Shown piece by piece: positions 11,735 through 23,018 of a DNA stretch of 64,000 nucleotides (position 1 is the stretch's first letter; each line of letters begins with the position of its first letter). The notes beneath the pieces are model-generated. The model made no database searches. It was not told where the DNA came from and saw only the letters and a program-made list of their open reading frames with translations. The translations under genes and the position numbers were made by a program. The stretch spans positions 41,914,890 to 41,978,889 of the forward strand of contig JAVMKO010000003.1 of assembly GCA_032164245.1 (NCBI GenBank), given 5' to 3'. This DNA comes from Sternotherus odoratus. Lineage: Eukaryota; Chordata; Testudines; Kinosternidae.

Positions 11735-11930
11735 AAGTCATCCCAGCCAGGGCTTTGTCAAGCCTGATTTTAAAAACCTCTAAGGAAGGAGATTCCACCA
11801 CCTCCTTATGTAACCCATTCCAGTGTTTCACCACCCTCCTGTGAAAAAGCTTTTCCTAATATGCAACCTATACCTCCCTCACTACAACTGCATTACTCCT
11901 TGTTCTGTCCTTGTTCTGAACATAAGATTA
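11735..11930 (-). mobile_element. CR1 LINE 3' end, antisense
   Basis: Reads TTTTAAAAACCTCTAAGGA, AGGAGATTCCACCACCTCC, CCCATTCCAGTGTTTCACC and GAAAAAGCTTTTCCTAATAT. This is the reverse complement of the conserved CR1 ORF2 C-terminal and 3' untranslated segment (compare chicken CR1, which carries the equivalent GGAGACTCCACAACCTC block). It is 5'-truncated, as most CR1 copies are. No ORF remains. Confidence 0.85.
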
Positions 11931-12519
11931 AAATGTACATGCTATAAATATACAAGTGTGTAACTTTGAACCATATACAATAAAATAATGAACATTTCAT
12001 AATTTTCAGGATAATTACATACTTGTCTATTCTTGTACCCTAGTCATATCTGGATATTTTAAATCTACACATATCTAGTAAAAGTGTCAGAATCAATGGC
12101 ATCAAAAACTAGTGTGACACTGAGCCAAAAGGGATTAAGCACCATCAGGCTAACTAAAACAGATTCAGCTGTTATAGACACCTTTAGGAGACAATGATTG
12201 TATTTTTTCTGTGTTTACATATATATTGTTAGAGGTTGGCAATGTAACCTGTCTGTCACTGTATTCTGTTAGTTCAGAGATCAAAAGTACATGTTGAGTT
12301 CTGAATGTACTAAAATCATTGTCTTCATTTCTCTCTAAAGTATGTAGTAAACTACCTGTAAATGGTGGGACATGGGCAATTGCCTTATGCTAATCCATGC
12401 AGCTAATTATCGATGGTGCTTAAGAAATAGAAGGTTTTACTTCAAAGCCACAGTGCTTTTTTCAAGGAACACCTGTCAATAAGCTGCCAGAGAACTATAA
12501 AAAGAACTCTAGGGCCATG
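11931..12519. other. No gene recognised
   Basis: AT-rich sequence leading to the left target duplication of the LTR at 12524. Nothing identifiable. Confidence 0.5.
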
Positions 12520-12523
12520 ATCC

Positions 12524-12941
12524 TGTTAGGTAAAATAGCAAGTCCCACTCACCTCTCCAACACCCGAGTTTGTGCGGAGTTGGTATAGGGCTCACAAGCT
12601 GTCAGAGACCAAGTACACAGATTCGTTGATCAACGGGCTCACACTATTCTTAGCTCAGAAGCTTCAGAGTAAGTGTGGCAATTTTATTAGGGGTAAGCAT
12701 CAATATTTATACACAGAAGTAAACAAAGTGATTAACAGGTCATAATGGTCATGCATAATCAATTCAAGATTGTACTGGGTAAAACAGGTTAAAATGTAAA
12801 TTCCAAAGACAAAGGGGAGATGGCTACTTAAGGGGAGGGGGGTGTCAGGAGCTGTTCGCAGGTCAGAGCTTTGATCAAAAGTTCAGACAGAGCCATCAAG
12901 TCTGGGTGAAGTTTAAACTCATCAAAAGTTCAGACTCAACA
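12524..12941 (-). mobile_element. Solo LTR (418 bp), class I ERV-like
   Basis: Ends are TGTTAGG on the left and CTCAACA on the right, giving TGTT...AACA terminal inverted repeats. Both sides carry the exact 4-bp duplication ATCC (12520-12523 and 12942-12945), typical of gammaretrovirus-like (class I) integration. On the minus strand the order is: two copies of TCAAAAGTTCAGAC-type repeats (reverse complement; about 12876-12891 and 12920-12935) in the upstream part, a TATAAATA box (12704-12711) and AATAAA (12683-12688). No internal retroviral genes remain, so this is the product of recombination between two LTRs. Confidence 0.85.
12704..12711 (-). promoter_or_regulatory. TATA box of solo LTR
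   Basis: TATAAATA on the minus strand. The polyadenylation signal AATAAA begins only 16 bases further along, so it should lie upstream of the expected transcription start, that is in U3. That is an uncommon but known LTR layout. Confidence 0.65.
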
Positions 12942-12945
12942 ATCC

Positions 12946-15344
12946 TGTTATCTCAGATCTTAGATTCATCAGGGGAAGTTTGAGTTGCAAGACTGAGGTT
13001 TCCAGCTCCAGTCTGGAACACTCTGATATTGAACATTGGACTATAACCTATCTAACTAATTCTGAAAGAACTTTTTGAAACTCTGAAGCTCAGCATCTCT
13101 TCTATGAAACTGATCTAATAACTTTATTCATGTTTGTATATATAGTGATCTTTAAACATACACTTTCTCTTTTCTTTTGTACTAAATTGTAGTTTAGTTA
13201 ATAAGAATTGACTCTAAGCATGTATTTGGGTAAGTTGTGAAATATGACCTGGTGGGTAATGTGTCTAGTTCTTTGGGATTGATCAAACTTTGTATGTGAT
13301 GAACAAGATTTTCATCCTATTTCTCATCATATTTGATTTGGCTGTCTGCGTGAGAGCCCAAGACTGGGTTGCTTTAAGTAAGCTTTTTTTTTTTTTGGCT
13401 TCTGGGTAACCAGTAAGACATTGTAGAAGCTGTTTCGTTGCTGGATTGTGAATCTAATTATTAGAAATAATCTCCAGCATGGGGGATTGCCTGCCCCATT
13501 CTTTGCAGTTTGCTGTGATTGAGCAATTTCAGTGTGGTCTTCCTGAGACCCTGGTTAGAAAGACCAGATTAGAAAGACCAGAAAGAAAGAATATGCTTGA
13601 AAACTAAATGATAGGATAGAACTATTCTGGAATTTGCTACTCCATAGTATCATTCCCAGTGAAGTAGTATCTATAATGATTTGCTTCTTAAAATACTAGT
13701 TGGCATTTAACATTTTACATAAGATCCCTCAGTGTAGAGCAGACACTTTTTTACTATACTTTGGGCAATCTCTGGCTGTAAAGCTAGTGTAACAGGCTTC
13801 AGAAGGGAGTGAAGAACCAGCACAGAGGTTCCAAACCCACTCCACCATCTGTTATCACTTTAGAGGTATGGCCAGAATGCCTATAACTGTACCAATCCCC
13901 AATTGGGTTTTCAGCCCCTTTCAGACCATTAGCAGGCACTGTAAGTTTCAACAGGATAATCAAACTTATACCAGGGACTGACTGGGCACATAACCACAAT
14001 AGGATTGGAAATGAAAGACCATGCTTAATGGTACCTTCACATCACCTTCCAATGTGTGGTGAGTGCTCCTAGGTCATAGTGAAGAAATGGGCCTACTGCA
14101 TCTGGAAAATGAGAACTTCAATCTGAGAGATTAGGTTTCATCTTTCTATCTTTTTCGTAATTCATAACAGAGAATGTTTTCCTCTCATGGAGTAAAAAGA
14201 CATAATAAATTCCACTATATTGATTGTAAAATACTCTTCTTCTCTACATTCCATGAAAGCAGCCAAACAGATCTATTGTAAAATCTCTATAGGTAATCTT
14301 ATGGCACTAGGATTATCTAGCACTATACATTGGCATATAAACTACAATAAAGTGTGCAAATATTTAAAAACATTAAGACATAGCCGACATTTACTTATCT
14401 TACTTTAACAACGCTGTCTCTTTTTTTATAAACCTGCATATGCCACTAACATAAAAAATATACTAATTATATGTTCCATTTTCTAATGGTCTGTTGTTGA
14501 ATCACATTATGGCAGAGGAGTTACCCATAAATTATTATATAAATCTAAAATACACTTCAAAATTATTTTAAATAAATGTTTGGCAAGTTCTGGAAGAAAA
14601 ACCTGAAGGAAAAGGAATCAGTAGCATGTCTCTGAAGCTGCTGAAACTGTTTGAGCATCAAGTTTTCCTTTTACTTTTCAGAGTCTTCTCTAACTAGATG
14701 TTAAGTTTCCAAGAGGGTGAAGTTTCTAGGACACTGGGATCATGTGAGTACCTCAAATGAGTTCTTTTTCATGCCAATCTCTATCTTATAAATAATACGT
14801 TACAAAATACATTCAGTAATGAACATAAGGAAATGTCGGATGAGAAAAGAACCAGAAAACTTGTCCTTTCTGTATTTTAGCTCAGCCTATTTTTCTTGTT
14901 TTGTCACCGTTTCTAATTCCCCCTCTCACTCTGTAAAAACATTTAGCTGTCACTTTAATTCAGTTATAGTATGCACTTCTGTGGACTTACCTGACATCTT
15001 ATTCCTCACGTTTAGTGCTTTTAGAGTGAAATACTTCTGCTTGAATTCTTCTGTTCTATTTTCACTTAAAGGGGAACTGTCAACTTGCATTTTTTTCAAT
15101 TGGCTAATTAAAAAAATGTACTTTTTCCAATATAGCACCCTTTAAACATTATGCCCTGATTTCTATATCTATAATTACATCTCTGCTCCACTGCTCAGAT
15201 GGATTTTTTTAGATGGAATGGAGAGCATCACTACTAAACATAATCAGAGCTGTTCTCCTTTTCCATCCTCCTACGTTCTGGGAGCCCAACTTTCTGCTGC
15301 TTCTTCAGTTTCTTGTGTCCATTAACAGGAGTGTGCTATATAAG
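12946..15344. other. AT-rich DNA without a recognised gene
   Basis: Contains a poly-T run (13386-13397). The segment 14819-15145 is open on both strands (a 108-codon plus ORF and a 62-codon minus ORF), with AAAGGGGAACTGTCAACTTG at 15069, which may belong to an unidentified repeat. Nothing supports coding. Confidence 0.5.
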
Positions 15345-15530
15345 ATACAGGAGGTAACTGTCACACTCTGCTTGGCATGGGTGAGTCCTCAGCTGGAGCA
15401 CTATGCCCAGTTCTGGGTACCACACTTTAAGAGATATGTGCACGAGAGAGTTCAGAGAGCAACAAAAATGATATAAGGTGTAGAAACCCAGATTATGAAG
15501 AAAGGTTAAAAATGGGGTGTGTTGTTGCAT
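15345..15530 (+). mobile_element. CR1 LINE fragment (C-terminal ORF2)
   Basis: Translates as LAWVSPQLEHYAQFWVPHFK followed by RVQRATKMI, the conserved CR1 ORF2 segment usually seen as a P-x-LEY-x-VQFW-x-P-x-FK block and then VQRRATKMI. The open frame stops after KMI and the copy degenerates by about 15530. Confidence 0.85.
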
Positions 15531-15620
15531 GTCTAAATTAATAACTCAAGACTGTCGAATAACAGGCTTAGTTTGAATTGTATAATCTAAGATTATGAAT
15601 CAGATTTTAGTACAACACTA

Positions 15621-15997
15621 TCTATATATATAAAAGTCAAATGGTGTATGCGTGCGTGTATGTATGTGCGCTTACTCCTTCCACACCGTTTGAGCTAGAG
15701 ACTTGAAATTTGGTACAGTTAGAGGTCTTAGGGTCCTAATCAGGGTAAGAGTCGAAAATTTTTCAAATCTCACCTCCGATGCCACCCAGGGGTGAAATTA
15801 TTTAAAGGTCAATCACATCAGCTGGGCAGCTGCTGTTCTCTGTGACATAGTTATGATGTCATAATACCCCCTCCAACGGACCCTGCATTCACTCAGCTCT
15901 CTGCCCCCTCCCCCCTCCAACGGACCCCGCACTCACTCAGCTCTCTGCCCCCTCCCCACCTCCGACTAACCCGAGCAACGCCGGGTATTTTCGCTAG
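15621..15997 (+). mobile_element. Complete non-autonomous Helitron (377 bp)
   Basis: Starts TCTATATATATAAAAG, preceded by A, and ends TTTTCGCTAG followed by T. This is a Helitron-style A|TC...CTAG|T insertion without target duplication. A hairpin lies 11 bases before the 3' end: ACCCG (15969-15973), 8-nt loop, CGGGT (15982-15986). There are no terminal inverted repeats and no Rep/helicase ORF. Inside is a 44-bp-period tandem duplication (15867-15954) of a CTCCAACGGACCC...CTCAGCTCTCTG unit. The 5' end is close to known vertebrate Helitron starts (TCCTATATAATAAAAG type). Confidence 0.9.
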
Positions 15998-18320
15998 TAC
16001 AGAATATAGAAGAAATAGATACATTTATTTCCCTTTGTTGTCAGATCGAGAGCTTGTTCTGTGTCTCTCCTTCATTGTATCTGGAAGGATGCAGTTTTCA
16101 TTCCCCAACTAAGTTCCCATACACTGTCATTATACAGGGTTTTAAACAAAGATCTCTTTGCCAAAGAAACATATGTTGTGATGTTATTTTATACATTTTA
16201 GTTTAGCAGATTCATATGTGAAGGCATGATTATTTACAGCTGACAGGACTAACAGTTCTTCAAGATAATATCTGTTAGTGAGTACTTCTTACCCCATAAT
16301 CATTCTTCCCCATTGATTCCTCAACAGAAAACATTGCTGCAACAATCACCCTTATTAGTTTCCCAAGTCAATATTTGCTTATGTAAACTCTCTCTCTGTG
16401 TGTGTGTACATTTTTATATGCCTGAGATGATTAAATACAATGTAATGCATATAATTCCTGAATCGGGTTCCTCACTGGTCAATGAGAATAAACTCAAACT
16501 TTTTGCAAAGTTCTGCAAACAGAATAGAAAGTTTGTTTTCCAAACATTGCCATTATTTCATGTCAAGTAGCAACAAAAGTGGCAGAAGGTACCATCAGAC
16601 TTTGCAGAACATAGGATAGACTTCCACTATTACTTCCTTTTATGCATACTTTCCTCATGAAGCAAAATCACAATTTTCAAGTAATATCACCTCTTGTTTT
16701 ATTGTTTTGCTACCCATGCATTTCATCAAATACAACTTCAGTGAACAGTTTATTGCTTAATACTAACCATATTTACCTAATAAAAACAAAGGTCAGAAAT
16801 CGAACATGTAGCAAAAGTAAAGGAAATATGGTCTGCAGAAAGACGATTTCGCTACTTGTACTATTATTGAAAAACTATCTCAATGTGACCTAGTATTATT
16901 TTATACTGTTCACATACTGTTAAAGAATATTTGTTACTCTACCTGTGACTATAGCTACTGAGCTTTTTTTCCCCCTTGATTACATGAAAAATTATCAATA
17001 CATGAACATAGACTAACTTTGATGTTTATTCATTGAGACCTGACTCAAGTCATGAAAAAAGTAATAGAAAATACAATTCACCATACTGCAAACCAGCCTG
17101 GATTTTGAAGATATTTCTCATTGTAAACATTATCTTTTCTAAAAGATGCAAACGCTTTGCATATTGGTTCCATACATCCTACTGCAACATTTATGTTATT
17201 GCTATAGTGCATGTAACTGACTCCACCCTGCTTAAATAGAATTACAGGAGAACATGTCTTACTAGTACCATGACCAAATGAGAGAAGAGGGATATAATTT
17301 CTCCATTGGTGGTTATCTCCTGAAATTTTACTTTTGGAGGAACAGTATTAGAAAGTTGCTTTCTCAAATTATTAAGGTGAATGTCCCATTAAGCCAAGCT
17401 AGCTAGCTTCTGGGCTATATATATATAACTTTACAAATATGAAGTTAGGATGCACAAGGAGCCTTGTTTCCATTTGATAATGAGCACCATGCTTGTTAAT
17501 ATTTTATTTATGTATTTGTTTTTGAACACCCCATCCCAGAAAAAATGAGGGGAAAACAAAAGCAAACAAACAAGGCAAATGGAACAAAAAAAAGGGGGGG
17601 GGGAAAGAATGGAAAGAGAGGAAAAGGAATGAAGGCAGAGTGGGAAAAGTAGAGTGACATCTCCATTTCCATTCACTAAAGATTATTCAATGATTTCTAA
17701 AAAGTCAAACCAAATATCTTCACATTTGTCTGAGGTCTTTCTTCTCAGAAACATTACCTGTTCTTCATCTGCCACATCAGTTAAGTTACTTTGCCAAGCT
17801 TCCAACCCTGAAGGCAGCCTGATCTTCCATCTAAGAAATATCAGTTGTTTGTCTACAAGCACTACTCTAGAGAACCAAGTGTTCCAGAAGCTGGAGAGTT
17901 TCCAGGCATGCTAATATCTTAGAGTGGAAATACTATGAGGCACCTTCTCTACAAGATTGATCTCATCAGATTTGAGATGTTGTTGTCTTAGAAAATTTCT
18001 GTTTTGCTCAAAAGAGTCTTTCACAAATTATCCTATGGCATCCCTTCTTTGAACACATGGAGGAAGGCAGTACACTCTTGGCTAAATCTTAAATGTATAA
18101 GAATTTGAAATTCCAGTATATATGTAGACTACAGTATTTGCACTTTATTATAGAGTCTTCTGTTTTGAAATATTCTACCCACCTGAGAGCTACTCCCTGT
18201 ATTTAAAATAAGGAATACTACTGGAATCAGTTATACCTCTAAAAATGGAAAGAAAATGTTATATGTGTCTGTTTCCTTGGGTTCTTGCAACTCAAAGCTC
18301 TTAGTAACTTTACTCTCTGC
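15998..18320. other. AT-rich DNA without a recognised gene
   Basis: Several ORFs of 60-90 codons, all without motif. There is a TA run at 17414-17426 and a poly-A/poly-G tract near 17585-17602. No exon, RNA or repeat boundary identified. Confidence 0.5.
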
Positions 18321-18324
18321 AAGG

Positions 18325-18911
18325 TGATGTCAGGAAATAAATCAAGGAGGACAAGGCCGTTCAACTGATAGATGGATGGCACAGACAGGACAACACAAGA
18401 GTGCTTTCACTCAAAGCTAAACTTTTCTTAGTCTCAAGCACTTACACACATCCTCAACAGATTAGTAAAACACACCCAACCCTCAATAATTACCACAGTT
18501 AGGTGTGGCTCTCAAGCAACAGCCTTCCAATAGCCAATCTTCCATCTGTTGATGGAGACCACAAGATGTGTTGAGATGGAGAGTCCCTGACGAGTCCCAC
18601 TACCCCAAGCTTTCTTCCCTTATTTACTAGTATTACAATAACACATCAAAGAAAATTTCTTAAGCAAGTAATTTCCAGAGTTAAGCAACAGGTTTCCTTC
18701 TGATTATCAATTAGCCAGATGTGTTTTTTCAGAGTTTGCATGGCTTGAGGCCCTGACAGACTCATCCCTGAGGGCACATATAGGCAAGCTTCCTGTTTTT
18801 CTAAAATTCATGTCTCAGCAATTTCAACAGAGATTTCATCAGGGAGGACACGGGTTCAAGCTGCCCTCTCTTTGGCACCCAAACCCCATCCCTTCTTGAC
18901 TCGGTCATACA
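18325..18911 (-). mobile_element. Probable solo LTR (587 bp)
   Basis: Candidate ends give, on the minus strand, TGTATGACC at 18911 and CCTGACATCA at 18325, that is TG...CA. The flanks are AAGG on both sides (18321-18324 and 18912-18915). The interior is non-coding. I found no clear TATA box or AATAAA signal, and the 4-bp match could be chance, so the boundaries are tentative. Confidence 0.45.
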
Positions 18912-18915
18912 AAGG

Positions 18916-20444
18916 CTACTGCAGAGGCCCACTTATGGCCTGCTAGCTTGGCTACTTTTAGCAATAAGCAGTAGTGGTTCAGGCACATTACTGATTCATC
19001 AAGATCTCCCCATACGTCTCCCCATACATGACAACTCAGTATAGGACATTGATTCAGGAAGCACATTTGGTTTTCCTATACTATTTATTATACATATATG
19101 AATGGCATGCAGATACAAGCATTATATGAGACTTCTTGAGAAATAAATGCTGGGACAAGTCTCCAGTTACGTCAAAAGATGTGGGGGTACAACAAAGGAG
19201 TCTTTGTGGTTCCCGTAATCTGGTGCCCGGTTTTGTCCCTGAAGCAGCCTAGGGAAGCCTTATGGCCATATTCTCATCTTCCTAGTCACATCCCGAATGT
19301 TCCCCTTCTCCAAGGGAGTCGGGCAAAAAGTGGCAGGCATTTGTACCTCTTACCTTTTTTATGAGCCAGTATGGTACATCAAAAATTAAATTGGACGATG
19401 ACTCAATGACAACATCATGAAACTCAGTTATAAGTATAAAATGTGCATGTATTCCCCTTTTAAACTACATTGTGTCCAATGACAGCAATATTTGCATTTT
19501 GAGTTTTGCTGAAGGTTTCAGGGAACATGAAAGGGATAAACTCAATATTCTGCTACTTCAGTTTTCATATCTGAACCCAAATACTAATGAAATTTTGCAT
19601 AATTCAAAGATGAGAAACAAACATTTATACTTTACTGATTAGAACTATGAAAAATATGGTGTGGCTATAATGACATAAATCTTTACTATAATGAAAGGCT
19701 CCCATTTAGAAAATTACTGAAGAAAGTGCTGAAGTTTAAGTGAGTTTAAGCACTTACTTCAGTGAAATTACTTATGTCTTTAAAACTAAGGAAGTGCTTA
19801 CATGCTTGTTGAATCCAGGCCTAAGAAGATAAGTCAGGCCCAAAGTTGTCTTCATCTCCATGACAATCTTATTTTGCTCCTCATTAGATCATTAGATATT
19901 TATAACATGTTAGCAAATCACTTTTCTGCAGTACAAAGACTTCAGAAACAAATAAATAAAGTTTGTTTGTTTTTGTTTTTAAAAAAGCAGATTAACGCCT
20001 TATAGGCAGTTTAAAAAATATTTCCTGCACTCCTTCTACATTTGAGACCAAAACTCAGTTATCCCACCAGAAAGAATAAATGTTATTTTATTTATTAGTT
20101 ATGTTGCACACGTTGAATACTGGCTTTAGACCCAATGTTTTGAAGTTTTGATACATGATGTAATTACTGTTTGAAATGGAGCTGGTCCACAAAACATTTT
20201 TCATAATGTAAGTGAAAGTTTTCTTGTAAAGCTTGGCTGAAAAATTTGGGGGGTTTGATTTTAAAAAACAGACAATTTTAGTGAAAATATAAAGTGTATA
20301 CCAAAAATAGTTTTCAAAAATCAACAATTTAAAAATAAACACAGGTAAAATCATAGGAAAATGTATAACATTTATAAATATAAAATTGATATTTTTTATA
20401 TTATTTTATATTTTATGAATATATGTATGGGGCTTTAAAATTTA
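18916..20444. other. No gene recognised; one short palindromic repeat
   Basis: 19705-19830 carries GAAGTTTAAGTGAGTTTAAG and GGAAGTGCTTACATGCTTG, words of the sauropsid 'GCTTAAG' repeat seen again at 34945 and 36170. 19140-19380 is more GC-balanced and may be an unidentified repeat. The rest is AT-rich. Confidence 0.45.
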
Positions 20445-20478
20445 TACACACACACACATATTTATATATATATATAAT
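20445..20478. repeat. CA/TA microsatellite
   Basis: A run of CA units followed by TA units. It borders the left edge of the LTR-like segment that follows, which blurs that boundary. Confidence 0.8.
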
Positions 20479-20484
20479 AAAGCA

Positions 20485-21097
20485 AGACTCACCAATGCAG
20501 CACTTCCTGCTGGTTGTCTTGAGAATTAGCTCTTGTCCAGCCCAGAGGTCCCTCTGAAGGCTGGTGTCTCACCTGATTTAGGGCCCCTGTGTCCCTCCCA
20601 GAGCCCAGTGCCATTTACTGCAGGATTCTCCCCTTTGCAGTATCCCCACTTTGTGTCTCCCCTCCCTGGGGAGCCCCCCTCCCCCCAACCCACTGTCCAC
20701 ACCTTGCCTCCGTGGCTACTGCCAGTCATCATCTAGCCCCCTCTCAAACGGCAGTCTGTAATGGCCACTCATCATTGACATGGGGCCTCTGCCTATCCCC
20801 AGGCTGCTCCTCTGCAGCCCCAGTACTTTCTTAGGCCTTAACAAAGGCTTCAGATTGGGAGTTGCCAGGCTGGAGCTCACCAGTTCCTTTGCCCTTCCCC
20901 AGAACTGCTCTGTCCATGGTACTCTTTCAGGCAAGTAGGTCCACCTCTCTCTCCTGGCTCACGGCCCTTTTATAGGGCACAGCCTGGCCCTAATTGACTG
21001 CCCCTTAGCCTATTATTATTGGCTTTCAGCCCCAACCCTCTCCAAGGGCTGTCTTTTATCCCTTCCTGAGCTGTAGCATGGTGACCACCCCACTACA
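20485..21097 (-). mobile_element. LTR-like element with TATA box
   Basis: On the minus strand it begins TGTAGTGGGGTGGTCACC (21097) and has a strong TATA box in CCTATAAAAGGG (20965-20976). It then runs through a CT/GC-rich stretch to AACCAGCAGGAAGTGCTGC and GGTGAGTCTTGC near 20485. Composition, TATA and the TGTAG start fit an ERV LTR. The left end is obscured by the TA microsatellite and no target duplication could be read. Short overlapping ORFs on both strands are a by-product of composition. Confidence 0.55.
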
Positions 21098-21179
21098 ATA
21101 TCTCATTCTTATCTCTGTGGAGGTATATTATAGAAACCTAGATATCTAAAAGAAGAAGAAGAAGTTAATGTTCTCTCTT

Positions 21180-21690
21180 AGGAGACTGTCTGGGGAAGAA
21201 TATTTGCAAAAAAACGCAATGAGGTCACCAGGTGTCTTCATTGGAGTCACTGTGGCACATAGGGATTTAAAGGAACTACATGGTATTCTGAACACCAATT
21301 GGAAGTGCTCTAGAGAATGACGAGTCTAAGATTTTATGGGATCTGGCAATTGTCACAGATGGAATGATCAGGGAAACAGACTGGACATTGTTCTTATAGA
21401 AAATAAGCCAAGACCATATTAATTGATATTGCCATACCACCTGACAGAAACACAAAAAAAGAAGAGAATATGCAAACTATGAAGAACACAAAATGGAATG
21501 ATCATAAAAACTAAAATAAAAATGATCCTAGTGATTATTGGAACACATAGGGTGATCCCTAAAGGTATGAACGAGCAGCTTGAGAACACTTCAGGACTGC
21601 AGGATAGCATGATCAGTGACCTCCAGAAGACAGCACTCTTAAACACTGAGAATATTAAGGAAAGTCAAATTAGAATGAGTACATTTGAGC
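21180..21690 (+). pseudogene. Remnant of an R2/R4-type LINE: restriction-like endonuclease end
   Basis: Two reading frames give LLIDIAIP-like text: ILIDIAIPPDRNT near 21418-21455, then ILVIIGTHRVIPKGMNEQLE and ISDLQKTALLNTENI in another frame (21525-21660). I recognise this order (a PD...IDIA(I/V)P-D segment, then PVVIGA(L/T)G-x-(I/V)-x-K-x-LE, then LQK-x-(A/V)-LLGTA-x-I) from the C-terminus of non-LTR retrotransposons with a PD-(D/E)XK restriction-like endonuclease. The aspartate of IDIAIP is kept. The copy is broken by frame changes and stops. The exact clade (R4, NeSL or other) is uncertain. Confidence 0.6.
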
Positions 21691-22464
21691 ACCTAAAAAT
21701 TCTCGACCAACCAATTCCTATGGAGTTGGTTCCTGGTCAGGATTTATTGTTGACTCATGTGGATACATTTTAGCCATGAGCTTTCCCCATTGTTTGCTTA
21801 ATGATTTTGTATGTTGTGAAGATTATTTGTTCTTAAAAATCCCCAAGATGTAGTGCTAGGGGTGAAAATAGAATAAAATAATAAATATGGGTAGATTAGG
21901 CTGGACCAGAAATCATGTAGCTTAAATTTTGCAAAAGACCATTTTTTACGTGTTGTTCTTGCTTATCTTTTGGAGGTTGGTTCCTTATCTACATTTCTGT
22001 ATTAATAAAATACATTTTCTATCTAAATATAAGATGCATGTTAGAAAAGGGCTCAGTAGCTTTTACAAGATTAGTTTTGACCCTGACCATTTCTGACAAT
22101 GCAGCCAAGTATTATTCAGGAAATTATAGATACCATGAACATTGGATCACCTTCTCATCCTGAGGGCTGTCTTGTCAGATAAAGGATGAATCACATTGGT
22201 GGTACATAATGAGGATGATTTTATTACCACAGTGCATAGTATACCTATTTGAGGATACCTAAATGAGGATCACAATGTAGATGTATTAAAAAGATAAAGC
22301 TGAAATTAATTTCTCCAATACCACTGTTTCTGATATGTAATATTTCAGACCCAGACTCTTACTCATATATAGTGATTGGATCACATAATTTTTGTAAGTT
22401 GCAATTTGAGGGAAAATATCAGACTAGCCATGACTTTCTACATGCTGCTACAATTTGAGAACAT
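21691..22464. other. No gene recognised
   Basis: AT-rich. The ORF entering from 21498 ends at 21773. Nothing else identifiable. Confidence 0.5.
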
Positions 22465-22678
22465 GAGGGACGATTACTTTGTGGTTAAAGCACAGACTTC
22501 CTGTGGTTGTGAAAAAGTGTTAATGTCTCTCTGTCTGAGGTCTGCAAGGGAATAATAATATTTCCTTTTCTTCCACCATTTCTCTGTCTTGTTTACGTAA
22601 TTCGTATGCTCTCTGGGGCAGGGAGTGTCTCTTTCTATGTGTATACAACCTATCAAGCACAATATGGCTTTCATCTCA
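22465..22678 (+). mobile_element. MIR-type CORE-SINE, nearly full length
   Basis: Three SINE parts are readable in order. The tRNA-derived head is TTGTGGTTAAAGCACAGACTT. The core region has GTTAATGTCTCTCTGTCTG and GGGAATAATAATATTTCC. The tail is GCTCTCTGGGGCAGGGAGTG, then CTATGTGTATACAAC and ATCAAGCACAATATGG. This is the layout of amniote MIR/CORE-SINEs, whose tail usually reads GTAAGCTCTTTGGGGCAGGG. It is followed at once by a Harbinger-type MITE. Confidence 0.75.
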
Positions 22679-22958
22679 GGGCCTACACTACACATTTACA
22701 TCTGCGCAGTTGCGCTGATGCAGCTGCACTGCTGTAGCACTTCTTGTAAAGATGCTGCAAGCTAACAGGAGAGCTCTTTTCCACCAGCTTAATATCCCTA
22801 CCTCCATGAAAGGCGCTAGTTATGTTGGTGGGAGAAGCTCTCCCACTGACATTGCTCTGTCTATGCACACTGTTACGGTCAATATAACTTCATTTCTCAG
22901 AGGTGTTAAAAATCCACAGTCCTGAGTGACATACCAAACTAAGTATGTAGTGTCAACC
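22679..22958. mobile_element. Palindromic Harbinger-type MITE
   Basis: Left end GGGCCTACACTACA and right end, read on the minus strand, TGGTTGACACTACATAC are inverted repeats. Inside are paired hairpins: GGAGAGCTC / GGGAGAAGCTCTCCC (22770-22853) and AACTTCATTTCTCAGAGGTG against a diverged CAGTCCTGAGTGACAT arm (22886-22935). This pattern is known to me from turtle MITEs. It begins right after the MIR tail. Target duplication not clear. Confidence 0.65.
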
Positions 22959-23018
22959 AGTTTGGAGGGTCATTAAGTTCAAATACAACACAAATAATAA
23001 TACAATGAAATCATCTTA

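Noticed and set aside
15213..15476. 87-codon ORF as a short gene
   Set aside because: Its C-terminal half is the conserved end of CR1 ORF2; no separate gene is indicated.
18885..18905. Retroviral primer-binding site next to the LTR at 18325
   Set aside because: TTGGCACCCAAACC resembles a tRNA-complementary start but lies inside the proposed LTR and is followed by no retroviral coding sequence.
20485..21097. Overlapping ORFs of 67-81 codons as coding
   Set aside because: They occur on both strands in GC-rich LTR-like sequence with a TATA box and are chance frames.
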